Positions 47,338-56,737 of a stretch of 64,000 bases of DNA are shown in pieces. The first letter of the stretch is position 1. The number at the start of each line of letters is the position of its first letter. Below the pieces are notes generated by a model. The model saw only the letters and a program-made list of their open reading frames with translations, did not search any database and was not told the DNA's origin. Made by a program: the position numbers and the translations under genes. The DNA is from Mariniphaga sp. (GTDB lineage: Bacteria; Bacteroidota; Bacteroidia; Bacteroidales; Prolixibacteraceae): the NCBI GenBank assembly GCA_010906965.1, contig JAAFHB010000002.1, positions 1-64,000 on the forward strand, given 5' to 3'.

Positions 47338-50300
47338 ATGAAAATTAATAGTATCAATGATCTGGAAGCGATCAGGAACGAGTATCTGGCTCAGGAGAAA
47401 GAATTTCAGTACACCGCTCATATTTGCTATGCTGCCGGTTGTATTTCGTCCGACTGCAAGGATTTCAAAGAGGCCTTTGCGCAGGCATTGGAGCATGAAA
47501 ACCTTCAGTCAAAAGTCAGAATAAAATTGACGGGATGTATGGGCGCTTGTACCCTTGGACCCACTTTAATTATAAACCCCGGCAGCATCCTATATTGTAA
47601 TGTTAATCCGGCGAGTGCTGTCACGATCGTGAATCAGCATATCAGAAAAGGGAAAATTGCCGAAAAATTTTGCTACAAAGATCCCGACACAGGTGAGATC
47701 ATTCCCAATCTGCACAACATCCCATTTTTCAAACATCAGAAAAAGATCGTTCTTCAGAACTGCGGTGTCATTGACTACGCATCCATCAATGAATATATAG
47801 CCCATGACGGTTATTTTGCCCTGGGGAAAGTTCTCAGTTCGATGACGGCCCTTGAGGTGATCGACGAAATAAAAAAATCGGGATTGCGCGGCCGTGGCGG
47901 CGGCGGCTTCCCTACGGGTTTCAAATGGGCGATGGCGAATGCGGCAAAAGCAGATCAGAAATATATTATCTGCAACGCCGACGAGGGTGATCCTGGCGCC
48001 TTTATGGATCGGAGTTTGCTCGAAGGTGATTCCCATACGGTGATTGAAGGAATGATGATTGGTGGTTATGCGATTGGAGCTTCCAAAGGGATCGTTTATA
48101 TCAGAGCAGAATATCCGATTGCAGTTGAAAGACTTACCATGGCCATCAAAGCGGCCAGAGAACAAGGACTTTTGGGCGAAAATATTTTGGGGAGCGATTT
48201 TAGTTTTGATATTGACATCAGGATCGGCGCGGGTGCATTTGTATGCGGCGAAGAGACCGCATTGATGAATTCAGTGGAGGGGAAAAGGGGCGAACCCCGA
48301 CAGAAACCTCCATTTCCTACACAAAGTGGTTTATTTGGAAAACCAACCGTGATTAATAATGTCGAAACGCTTGGCAATATTGCCCCCATCATCTTAAAAG
48401 GTGGTGCATGGTTCTCCTCCATCGGTACAGAGAAAAGCAAAGGGACCAAAGTATTTGCCCTTGCCGGTGATATCGTTCACAAGGGATTGATTGAAGTTCC
48501 AATGGGGATCACATTAGGCGAAATCATTTATGATGTCGGTGGCGGAATTCCAAAAGGGAAGACCTTTAAAGTAGCGCAGACAGGTGGTCCTTCCGGCGGT
48601 TGCCTTACCCCGGGGCACCTCAACGTCGCGATTGACTATGATTCATTGATTCAGCATGGCGCCATTATGGGGTCGGGTGGATTAATCTGCGCCGACGAAG
48701 ACACCTGCATGGTGGATATGGCCCGGTTTTTTATGGATTTTGTCCAGGATGAGTCGTGTGGGAAATGTATTCCTTGTCGCATCGGGACAAAACGAATGCT
48801 CGAAATTCTCGAGAGAATAACAGTTGGGGAAGGGAAAGAGGGTGATGTAGAATTACTCATTGAGTTGGGCGATTCAATAAAAGATTCCGCGATTTGTGGT
48901 TTAGGTCAAACAGCCCCCAACCCGGTTCTAAGCACCATTAAATATTTCAGGCACGAATATGACGAGCATATCCGGCATAAGTACTGTCGTTCCGGAGTTT
49001 GCAGCAATCTTTTCATCTCTCCTTGTCAGAATGCCTGTCCAGCCGGAGTGAATGTCCCAGGATACATTGCCCTTATTGCTGCCGGACGTGTGCGTGATGC
49101 ATATAACCTGATCCGTCAGGAGAATCCTTTTCCATCCATCTGCGGTAGGGTTTGTACACATCCATGCGAAAGTAAATGTCGGCGTGCACAGATCGACGAA
49201 CCAATAGCGATTGCTGATCTGAAACGCTATGCAGCTGATTATGTACTGAATTCGGGAGAGCCATTTATGAGCTTGATCTTCCAGAAAAACGGAAAGTCTG
49301 TTGGAATTATCGGAGCCGGTCCTTCGGGATTGACCTGCGGTTATTATTTGGCACGGCTTGGCTATACGGTTGATATTTATGAAGAGAAAAGTGTTGCGGG
49401 AGGAATTCTGGCATACGGAATACCCGAATACCGGCTGCCCAAGGAGGAATTGAGTAAAGAGATCGACTCAATCACAAGGGCTGGAATCAATATCATCTAT
49501 AATTCAAAGATCGGAACCGACATAACATTTAATGAGTTAAAAGCAAAATACAATGCCATTTATATTGCCACGGGAACCCAGCTTTCGCGGAAAATAGGAA
49601 TCAAAGGGGAAGAGAAAACAGGTGTTTATCACGGGCTTGATTTCCTGCGGGATATAAATCTGAAAAAGGATGTGGAAGTAAAGGGAATCGTTGCAGTAAT
49701 TGGTGGCGGAAGCACTGCTATAGATGCAGCAAGATCGGCTCTTCGCCTTGGTGCTCAAAAGGTGCATCTACTTTATCGCAGAACCAAGGAAGAGATGCCA
49801 GCCGATAAACGTGAGGTTGATGATGCCATTGAAGAAGGTGTAATTCTGCATGAACTGGTTGCTCCGGTTCGCTTTATCGGAAATGGAGCCGTCACCCATA
49901 TTGAATGTATAAAAATGAAACCCGGTAGTTTTGGGAAAGATGGCCGGCGCGTGCCGATGGCTGTTCCTAATTCCAACTTTTTGATGGAGATCGACCTGGC
50001 AATTCCTGCTGTAAGCCAATATTCCGATTTCCCGTTTATTACTAAAGCTGATGTGGGGATTACCGATTGGGGAACCTTCATTGTCGATCCGGATACGCAA
50101 ATGACAACGCAGCCTGGAATTTTTGCAGGCGGAGATGTGGCACGCGGATCGGATGTTGTAATCACAGCTATTGCAGATGGGAAGAATGCGGCAAAATCAA
50201 TCGATAAATTCCTCGGAGGGAAAGGCAAATTAAATACCGGAGAACCGATTGAGCTTCCTGCCAGAGGGCCAGAGGAGGGGAATTCAGTTGAACATGAGCG

Positions 50301-50424
50301 CTTTCAAATGCGATACCTCGATCTTGAAGAGCGGAAAGGAAACTTTAATGAAGTTCCACTTGGCTTCCATAAGCTGAATGCCATTGCTGAAGCGATGAGA
50401 TGTTTACAATGTTCCAAACGTTAA
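47338..50424 (+). CDS. hydB: HydB-like NuoF subunit fused to a GltD-like FAD/NAD(P) oxidoreductase
   Basis: A 1028-residue fusion. Residues 25-85: thioredoxin-like [2Fe-2S] domain (Cys30, 35, 67, 71). Residues 140-545: NuoF core with GRGGGGFPTG (185-194) for FMN/NADH, NADEGDPGAF, and a [4Fe-4S] site CGKCIPC plus Cys520. Residues about 548-640: GltD-type cysteine-rich domain (CQNACP 563-568; ICGRVCTHPCESKC 601-614). Residues 650-1028: FAD domain (IIGAGPSG, 657-664) and pyridine-nucleotide domain (VIGGGSTAIDAAR, 787-799, with RR at 814-815, the pattern that binds the NADPH phosphate in GltD/NfnB), ending GIFAGGDVARGSD. In Thermotoga-type HydB the C terminus is a two-cluster ferredoxin domain; here a whole GltD-like module stands in its place. 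It likely couples H2 turnover to ferredoxin and NAD(P)(H). Intact, no frameshift. Confidence 0.92.
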   Translation: MKINSINDLEAIRNEYLAQEKEFQYTAHICYAAGCISSDCKDFKEAFAQALEHENLQSKVRIKLTGCMGACTLGPTLIINPGSILYCNVNPASAVTIVNQHIRKGKIAEKFCYKDPDTGEIIPNLHNIPFFKHQKKIVLQNCGVIDYASINEYIAHDGYFALGKVLSSMTALEVIDEIKKSGLRGRGGGGFPTGFKWAMANAAKADQKYIICNADEGDPGAFMDRSLLEGDSHTVIEGMMIGGYAIGASKGIVYIRAEYPIAVERLTMAIKAAREQGLLGENILGSDFSFDIDIRIGAGAFVCGEETALMNSVEGKRGEPRQKPPFPTQSGLFGKPTVINNVETLGNIAPIILKGGAWFSSIGTEKSKGTKVFALAGDIVHKGLIEVPMGITLGEIIYDVGGGIPKGKTFKVAQTGGPSGGCLTPGHLNVAIDYDSLIQHGAIMGSGGLICADEDTCMVDMARFFMDFVQDESCGKCIPCRIGTKRMLEILERITVGEGKEGDVELLIELGDSIKDSAICGLGQTAPNPVLSTIKYFRHEYDEHIRHKYCRSGVCSNLFISPCQNACPAGVNVPGYIALIAAGRVRDAYNLIRQENPFPSICGRVCTHPCESKCRRAQIDEPIAIADLKRYAADYVLNSGEPFMSLIFQKNGKSVGIIGAGPSGLTCGYYLARLGYTVDIYEEKSVAGGILAYGIPEYRLPKEELSKEIDSITRAGINIIYNSKIGTDITFNELKAKYNAIYIATGTQLSRKIGIKGEEKTGVYHGLDFLRDINLKKDVEVKGIVAVIGGGSTAIDAARSALRLGAQKVHLLYRRTKEEMPADKREVDDAIEEGVILHELVAPVRFIGNGAVTHIECIKMKPGSFGKDGRRVPMAVPNSNFLMEIDLAIPAVSQYSDFPFITKADVGITDWGTFIVDPDTQMTTQPGIFAGGDVARGSDVVITAIADGKNAAKSIDKFLGGKGKLNTGEPIELPARGPEEGNSVEHERFQMRYLDLEERKGNFNEVPLGFHKLNAIAEAMRCLQCSKR

Positions 50425-50445
50425 ACTGCCTAAATCCAAATTGCC

Positions 50446-52221
50446 ATGATAAATCTTACCATCAATAATAAAGCGATTCAGGTCGAAGAAGGGACGACTA
50501 TTTTTGAAGCTGCCAAACATCACAATATTTTAATCCCTCACCTTTGTTACATGGAAAACGTTCACCAGATTGGTTCATGCCGGATTTGCGTAGTCGAAGT
50601 GGAAGGGGGGAAAACCCTGATGGCGTCTTGCGTCACAGAAGCGAAAGACGGGATGATTGTCCATACTAATTCCGAACGGGTTCGAAATGTCCGAAAAGTG
50701 ATTTACGAGTTGATGCTTTCTGATCATCCCAAAGAGTGCCTTCGTTGCTGGAGAAATCAAAACTGTGAATTGCAGGATCTGGGGAATCTAATTCAAATCA
50801 AGGAATTCAGGTACGAAGGTGCTAAATCGAAAGACATTATCGACAGTTCGAGTCCATCGATTGTGCGCGACAGTTCAAAATGTATTCTCTGCCGCCGATG
50901 TGTAACAGTATGCAACGATATTCAGGGCGTTGCACTGATGAATCCGCACCATCGCGGTTTTTCCACCTTTATCGGCCCATCGGAGGACGAACTCTTAGGA
51001 GAATCTATTTGTACCAATTGCGGGCAGTGTGTGCTGGTTTGCCCGGTTGGAGCATTAAAAGAAAAAGATTCAACTTCAATAGTTTGGGAAGCACTCTACG
51101 ACAAGTCGAAAACGGTTGTAGTACAGACAGCGCCTGCAGTAAGAGCCGCGCTCGGAGAAATTTTTGATTATGAACCTGGCACTTTAGTCACTGGCAAAAT
51201 GGCTTCAGCATTGCACGAACTGGGTTTTAATTACGTTTTCGATACTAATTTTGCAGCCGATCTTACAATCATGGAAGAGGGCTCCGAGTTTCTTGAAAGA
51301 GTAAAAAATGCTTTTACAGCACCTGCTGAAAATGCAGTTCTTCCAATGATTACAAGTTGCAGCCCTGGTTGGATAAAATTCATGGAACACCAGTATCCCG
51401 ATCAGTTAGCCCATCTTTCGAGTTGTAAATCACCACACATGATGCTTGGCGCGCTTTCTAAATCGTACTTTGCTGAGAAGATCAATATTGATCCCGCAAA
51501 TATTTTTGTTGTTTCAGTAATGCCATGTACCGCCAAAAAGTTTGAGATTTTACGCCCGGAAATGTATAATAACGGACATGCCAATGTTGACGCAGTTATT
51601 ACAACACGCGAACTCGGACGCATGATTAAGGATGGAGGAATTGACTTCAGGAACCTCCCGGATGGTGAATTTGACAGTCCTTTGGGACTCTCATCAGGAG
51701 CTGCAGATATCTTCGGAACAACCGGCGGCGTGATGGAAGCAGCATTACGCACGGTTTATGAATTGGTGACTGGGCGTGAACTTCCTACAGGCAATCTTCA
51801 CATTATGCCCCTCGAAGGATTGGACAGAATTAAAACCGCTGAATTGAAAATCGAAAATCCATTGGAAGCATTTAGTTTTTTAGCCGGAGTAACTGTAAAA
51901 GTCGCTGTCACAAGTGGATTAAAAGGTGCGGCCATTCTTCTTGATGAGATTAAAGAGGGAAAAAGCCCTTACCACTTTATTGAAATAATGGGGTGCCCTG
52001 GTGGCTGTATCAGTGGCGGAGGACAACCCCGGCCCGTAAATGATACGATCAGGACATTGCGACTTGAAGCAATCTACAGAGAGGATGAGGGGAAAAAATT
52101 AAGAAAATCGCACGAAAATCAGGATATCATGATGCTGTACCGCGACTTCTTAGGAATACCCCTTGGACATAAATCGCATGAATTGCTTCATACGGTTTAT
52201 ACCAAAAGGTCGAAGACCTAA
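50446..52221 (+). CDS. hydA: [FeFe]-hydrogenase catalytic subunit HydA
   Basis: 591 residues. N terminus: [2Fe-2S] ferredoxin domain (Cys34, 45, 48, 62), His-Cys3 [4Fe-4S] site (His94, Cys98, 101, 107) and two [4Fe-4S] motifs (CILCRRCVTVC from 146; CTNCGQCVLVC from 189). H-cluster domain: L1 TSCSPGW (303-309), L2 MPCTAKK (359-365), L3 IMGCPGGCISGGGQP (514-528). L1 has Ser306 where most family members have the second Cys. The C-terminal small-subunit-like tail (LYRDFLGIPLGHKSHELLHTVY) is present. Together with HydB and HydC it matches trimeric bifurcating hydrogenases. The HydEFG maturases are not in the window. A decayed second hydA end follows at 52386. Confidence 0.95.
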   Translation: MINLTINNKAIQVEEGTTIFEAAKHHNILIPHLCYMENVHQIGSCRICVVEVEGGKTLMASCVTEAKDGMIVHTNSERVRNVRKVIYELMLSDHPKECLRCWRNQNCELQDLGNLIQIKEFRYEGAKSKDIIDSSSPSIVRDSSKCILCRRCVTVCNDIQGVALMNPHHRGFSTFIGPSEDELLGESICTNCGQCVLVCPVGALKEKDSTSIVWEALYDKSKTVVVQTAPAVRAALGEIFDYEPGTLVTGKMASALHELGFNYVFDTNFAADLTIMEEGSEFLERVKNAFTAPAENAVLPMITSCSPGWIKFMEHQYPDQLAHLSSCKSPHMMLGALSKSYFAEKINIDPANIFVVSVMPCTAKKFEILRPEMYNNGHANVDAVITTRELGRMIKDGGIDFRNLPDGEFDSPLGLSSGAADIFGTTGGVMEAALRTVYELVTGRELPTGNLHIMPLEGLDRIKTAELKIENPLEAFSFLAGVTVKVAVTSGLKGAAILLDEIKEGKSPYHFIEIMGCPGGCISGGGQPRPVNDTIRTLRLEAIYREDEGKKLRKSHENQDIMMLYRDFLGIPLGHKSHELLHTVYTKRSKT

Positions 52222-52385
52222 TTTGAATATCGCATCCAGTAATTACATGTAGGAGTGAAAAGAATGATCGACCTTAAAGTCAGACGATTTTAATCTCTAA
52301 ATTATTTTCGAAAGATCCCGGTATATGACTTATTTATTACCCGGCAGACCAAAGCAAAAAGGTGATAGACTCGATTATTTTAGGT

Positions 52386-52647
52386 CAGTCAAATTATCAT
52401 TTTATTGAGTTTATGACTTGTCCCGAAGGATGTTTGGGCGGCGGCGGTAATCCGGATACCAACCAATCCCGAGCTTCGGCGTAAACGGACCAAAGCCATT
52501 TATGCCGAAGATGAAGGGATGCCGCTTCGGAAATCGCATCAGAATCCGGAAATCATTAAAATTTACAAGGATTTTCTGGGGAAACCGCTTGGAGAAAAAT
52601 CGCATCATTTATTACACACAAAATACACGGCAAGGAAAAGATATTAA
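52386..52647 (+). pseudogene. Decayed 3' end of a second [FeFe]-hydrogenase hydA
   Basis: Plus-strand translation from 52386 gives QSNYHFIEFMTCPEGCLGGGGNP, the L3 H-cluster motif of HydA. After one frameshift near 52458 it continues NPELRRKRTKAIYAEDEG, PLRKSHQNPEIIKIYKDFLGK and PLGEKSHHLLHTKYTARKRY to TAA at 52645. This is the last 85 or so residues of a HydA paralogue, clearly different from the intact HydA upstream (AIYREDEG, LYRDFLGIPLGHKSHELLHTVY). Nothing recognisable of its first 500 residues remains in 52222-52385. Its end overlaps the stop of the convergent TSUP gene by 4 bases. Confidence 0.85.
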
Positions 52648-53441
52648 AAGGCTTTAAAAACATCGTACCCATACCTGATAATCATGATCGTAACGATGAT
52701 CAGGAAAAAGATCCGGATGAACCCGTTTCCTTTTTTGAGTGCCATCTTACTTCCGATGATACTTCCTGCGATATTGAAAATTGCCAGTAATAGTGCGATT
52801 CCAAGGATGTAGTTTCCCTGACGGATAAAAACGATCAGTGCTGATATGTTTGTCATGCAATTGACAATTTTTGCATAGGCAGATGCCTGAACAAATTCAA
52901 AACCAAGTATAATTACAAATGCAAGCACAAAAAAACTGCCTGTTCCTGGCCCAAAAAATCCGTCATAGAATCCAATAACTAATCCGATTGCAGCCCCAAG
53001 TATCATCTGACGAGTCAAGGAAAGTTGTTTGGACTGGATTTTCCCAAGATCTTTTTTGATAAAAGTATAAACCGCAATCGCAATTAGTATTATGAGAATG
53101 ATTGGCTTTAATGTGGCCGGATTGATAATACTTACGATTCTTGCGCCAAAATAGGATGCTATAAACGATGCAAATGAGATCGTGATCAACAGTTTCACAT
53201 TAAACCGGATGCGTTTGGCGTATTGAAATGCAGCCATCGAAGTTCCTGAAAGCGCTGCAATCTTATTCGTTCCAAAGATGGTCGGAAGTGAGGCATTTGG
53301 CAGCGTAACGAGTAATGCGGGAAGTTGAATCAGTCCGCCGCCGCCAACAACCGCATCAATAAAGCCGGCCATAAATGCCAAGGCAGATAATATCAATAAA
53401 GTGAACAGACTGTAATCTGAAAAAATGCCGGAAATATCCAT
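52644..53441 (-). CDS. TSUP family membrane permease (TauE/SafE type)
   Basis: 265 residues with about eight transmembrane helices and the two family repeats: LAFMAGFIDAVVGGGGLIQLPALLV near the N terminus and IGLVIGFYDGFFGPGTGSFFVLAF in the middle. Members export sulfite, sulfoacetate or other organosulfur anions. Substrate cannot be read here. It is a single gene, convergent with the hydA remnant. Confidence 0.9.
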   Translation of the reverse strand: MDISGIFSDYSLFTLLILSALAFMAGFIDAVVGGGGLIQLPALLVTLPNASLPTIFGTNKIAALSGTSMAAFQYAKRIRFNVKLLITISFASFIASYFGARIVSIINPATLKPIILIILIAIAVYTFIKKDLGKIQSKQLSLTRQMILGAAIGLVIGFYDGFFGPGTGSFFVLAFVIILGFEFVQASAYAKIVNCMTNISALIVFIRQGNYILGIALLLAIFNIAGSIIGSKMALKKGNGFIRIFFLIIVTIMIIRYGYDVFKAF

Positions 53442-53518
53442 TCGCAGGGAACACTTAAAAATTAGTCAGGTGACAAAGCTAACCTATCTTTTTGCAACCG
53501 TTTTCTTTTTGCAGAAAT

Positions 53519-53854
53519 TTATTTGCAGGCAGGAACAGTCTGAATCTCTTTCTTTTTGGCATTAAAGTCTTCCCAGCCTTTGCTATCCCAGTTAGGCCGG
53601 TTACCCTGCTCATCGAAAAGCTGACAATACATACACGACCACAGACCCGCATAAATATTGTAATATTTCTTCCCGTTGTATTCAATAATAGTAACGTCAG
53701 TTATATTGCAAATACTAAATGGCGTAATGAGTTCCGTGATTTTTAACTGAAGCCATACCGGGAATTCTTCGGAACCTGTGATTAAATCTTTTTTATGACA
53801 GGAAAGAAAGCTTATCATTAGAATAATAGTGGCGCAAAGGATCAAACGTCTCAT
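53519..53854 (-). CDS. Small hypothetical lipoprotein
   Basis: 111 residues; MRRLILCATIILMISFLSCHKK is a lipoprotein signal with lipobox LSC (Cys19). The mature part has one beta-rich domain (TDVTIIEYNGKKYYNIYAGLWSC) and cysteines in WSCMYCQLFDEQGN that could form a disulfide. No family recognised. Flanked by the TSUP permease and a TonB receptor; no functional clue from neighbours. Confidence 0.65.
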   Translation of the reverse strand: MRRLILCATIILMISFLSCHKKDLITGSEEFPVWLQLKITELITPFSICNITDVTIIEYNGKKYYNIYAGLWSCMYCQLFDEQGNRPNWDSKGWEDFNAKKKEIQTVPACK

Positions 53855-53900
53855 AAGGTTAATTTTAGCTCAAATATACGCAATAGAAATTAAACAAAAA

Positions 53901-53930
53901 AGACGTAACTCCATTTGTTGGATTACGTCT
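53901..53930 (-). terminator. Intrinsic terminator of the TonB receptor gene
   Basis: AGACGTAA (53901-53908) pairs with TTACGTCT (53923-53930), followed on the minus strand by a T-run (53895-53900). It lies 29 bases beyond the receptor stop codon. Confidence 0.8.
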
Positions 53931-53958
53931 TCCTGTTAAATGACAGCTAAAAGGATAA

Positions 53959-56374
53959 TTACATTTCAGAGCTTGGTTTACTTTCGTTCGTGATTATTGA
54001 TTTAGAACTCTTTGAATTGCCTTTCGCACCAAAAGAATAAGAGATGGTAAAATAGAGAACCTGGGTTTCGGTTTTGCGCCAGTTATCAGCTGTAAAATTT
54101 GATCCCCACGAGGTGTAGCTGTTTTTAAGTGTGTTAAATACATCTGAGGCCCGAAGCGTCAGCGACAACTTATTCTTCAGAAGATCTTTCTTTACGGCAA
54201 AATCCATTGAATACTGGGGTTCCATTCTGGAATAAACACCCACTATCGGACCCGCATAATTTGCAATAAGCTGAAAGGAAAGGCTCTTCGAAGGAGTCCA
54301 GCTTGAATTGATGCGACCCAGGTAGGAATAATTGCTGGCAGAATTATCTTGTACGTCGTCCTTAATAAGATTTCTGAAGAAGCTCGCATTTCCATTTATT
54401 TTCCACCAATTATAAATGGAATGTTCGAAAGTAAATTCCAATCCATAATTCTGACTGGTTGACATATTCTGGGGTGCCATATGCGATATCCCATTATCAT
54501 CGAGCAATGTCACCGAATTAATCGGGTTAGCAATGTGCTTGTAGAAAGCGGTAAAACCTAATACCGTTTTATCCCAGTTGCCATTGTATCCAAGCTCAAC
54601 GGTGTTTATATATTCAGGCTTTAAATTCGGATTTCCGCTGCGGAAAACTTCAAGATTTGACCGGTCAATAAATGGATTAATCATCCGGGCAGAAGGCCTT
54701 TTAATTGTGCGACTGTAACTAAGCTGCAGCTCGTTATTTTCGTTCAGCGGATGTATGAAACTGAGTGAAGGATAAAAATTGAAATAGTTTTGGCTGATTT
54801 TCTCATTGTTAACATCCTGCTTCCCATCAATAAGTGTTTGTTCAATCCGCAGTCCTGACTGAATGGAGGTTCCTCCTAATTTACCGGACCAAAGGCTGTA
54901 AATTGCGTGAATTTGTTCATTATAGGCAAATAAGTTCTTTTGGGTGAGATCTTCAACAAGCGTTCCGTCGATGGAATTGTACAGGTGGAAATTACTTTCG
55001 TTGCCCCTGACAATGCTGTGAATCCCACTTTCAAGTTTCGAACCATTCTCAAAAGGCAAAACCCAATTCATTTGCAGGTTTGAATTGTAACTATCGGAAC
55101 CCGAAGTTATTTCCTTCAATTCAGTTTTTGCTGCAAACTGATAAATCTGGGGTTGATTGATAGAAGCCGATGTAGTAGATAAAGTATAATCGACGGTCAG
55201 TTCTTCCCCTTTTTTATCAAATAATTTCCGGTAAGCAAGCAGGTAATCGTTCGAAGTTTCTTTTTCGACCTCTTTATTGATCACATAAACACTTCCGGTT
55301 TTATTCATCGACCGATCGAAATATTGCGAAAGCGTCATATCCGCATCCGTCATACGCGATGGATTGTACGCATAACTCATTGTCAGTTTGTTTTGAGAAT
55401 TAAAATTGAAGTTTGAACCAATTGTGAAACTGTTTTTATTGATATCGAGATTTGTTTTGGCATCCTGCTGTAAGAAGTGGACAGAGTCAGAATCAAATGC
55501 TTCCCTGAGTAAATAACGCGAGGTAACAGCCATCTTGTTCATTCCGCTGTACGAAGCAAATAAATTGATTTTTCCAAGGTTGTAATTGAGGTTTAACGAC
55601 TCGTTGTATTTTTCCCCGGTCCCCGCGGTAACCATCGCATTTCCGCTAAAGCCCGCTTTTTTTACCTGTTTCATTTTGATGTTAATGATTCCGCTTTTAC
55701 CTTCCGGATTATATTTTGCAGAAGGATTGTTAATGATCTCGAGGCTTTCGATATCTGCTGCCGGAATCTGATCGAGTCTGGTTGCATCAATTGAAGTTGG
55801 CCGACCGTCAATCAGGATACTTACGCCGGAATTACCACGCAGATTCACAACTCCATCGGCATCAACCGCTAAACCTGGCACATTCTTTATCAAATCAATG
55901 GCAGTCCCCTCCGGTTGAATTAATATCTTTTGAAACATTGATTACCTTTTTGTCAATTTTTGATTGGTAAGTCTTCTGAACGCCAACAACCGAAACTTCT
56001 CCGATGGCAGTTGCAACTTTATTAAAATTAATGATTCCAAGATCTAACGTAAAACCCGGTTTATTGAATACAACCCGCTGCATTTTTTTATCTTCATAAC
56101 CTACGAAAGTAATAGCGAGGTCGTACTCTCCCTGTGGAATTTTCGACAATTCGAATGCACCTTTATCGCCTGAAATCGACCATGTCACAACAACCGTTTT
56201 ATTCAACGCGTACAATACAACATTTGCAAATTCCACGGGAACCTGATCATCTGCATCAACTAAAACTCCTTTAATCTTGCAGTTTGAATCAACTGGAACT
56301 GACTGTTGGGCATGTGCTCCTTGCAGGAATACAAATAATAAGATGACAGAAATAATGACCTTTATTGTTTTCAT
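53959..56374 (-). pseudogene. TonB-dependent outer-membrane receptor, split by a one-base frameshift
   Basis: Two adjoining frames together make one receptor of about 810 residues. The first (56374 down to about 55905) has a signal peptide, a carboxypeptidase-regulatory-like domain (KGVLVDADDQVPVEFANVVLY) and the plug start VGVQKTYQSKIDKKVINVSKDINSTGG. The second continues in another frame with TAIDLIKNVPGLAVDADGV, VNLRGNSGVSILIDGRPTSID and a large outer-membrane barrel of the family-14905 type, ending FTISYSFGAKGNSKS. Removing one G from the run of four at 55906-55909 (CCCC on the plus strand) would restore the frame. Either a true mutation, a slippage-controlled switch, or a sequence error. 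It lies beside a LytTR two-component system. Confidence 0.85.
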
Positions 56375-56563
56375 AGCTTAACCCTCCAAAATTGAATTTT
56401 CATTTTTTATGAAACGAAAGTAGCCTCAGCGGGAAAGGAAAATTCAATAAAGGAAATGAAGCTGTAAAACCGGGTGGCGAAATGACCTATTGAGGTGGTG
56501 AGCTTTGGTTGGAATAATTGCCATCGCCGGGGATTAGGGAAAAGCGGATATCATGGAATCCCG

Positions 56564-56737
56564 TTATGTTGTGTTAATCAACTTTAGTGTCAGTTGATTA
56601 AAAGGGAATACGATGATTCTAAGTGAAGTTGGATGATCTTTTCTTAATTTGAAAACCCACGCGAAAGTCAGTATCGGGAATATTCCCAGTGCAAATCCCA
56701 TGTAGGTAAGGACCTGCAAAATCAGCCCTGACTGAAC
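56564..56737 (-). pseudogene. Possible remnant of an amino-acid permease C terminus
   Basis: A minus-strand frame without start reads SGLILQVLTYMGFALGIFPI then LTFAWVFKLRKDHPTSLRII and ends at TAA. The succession of a hydrophobic helix, F-x-LR-x-x-HP and a second hydrophobic end resembles the last helices of APC-superfamily permeases. It overlaps the 3' end of the response regulator gene by 16 bases. Weak evidence; the surrounding 347-base gap (56375-56721) holds no other gene, only a 10-bp hairpin at 56574-56601. Confidence 0.3.
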
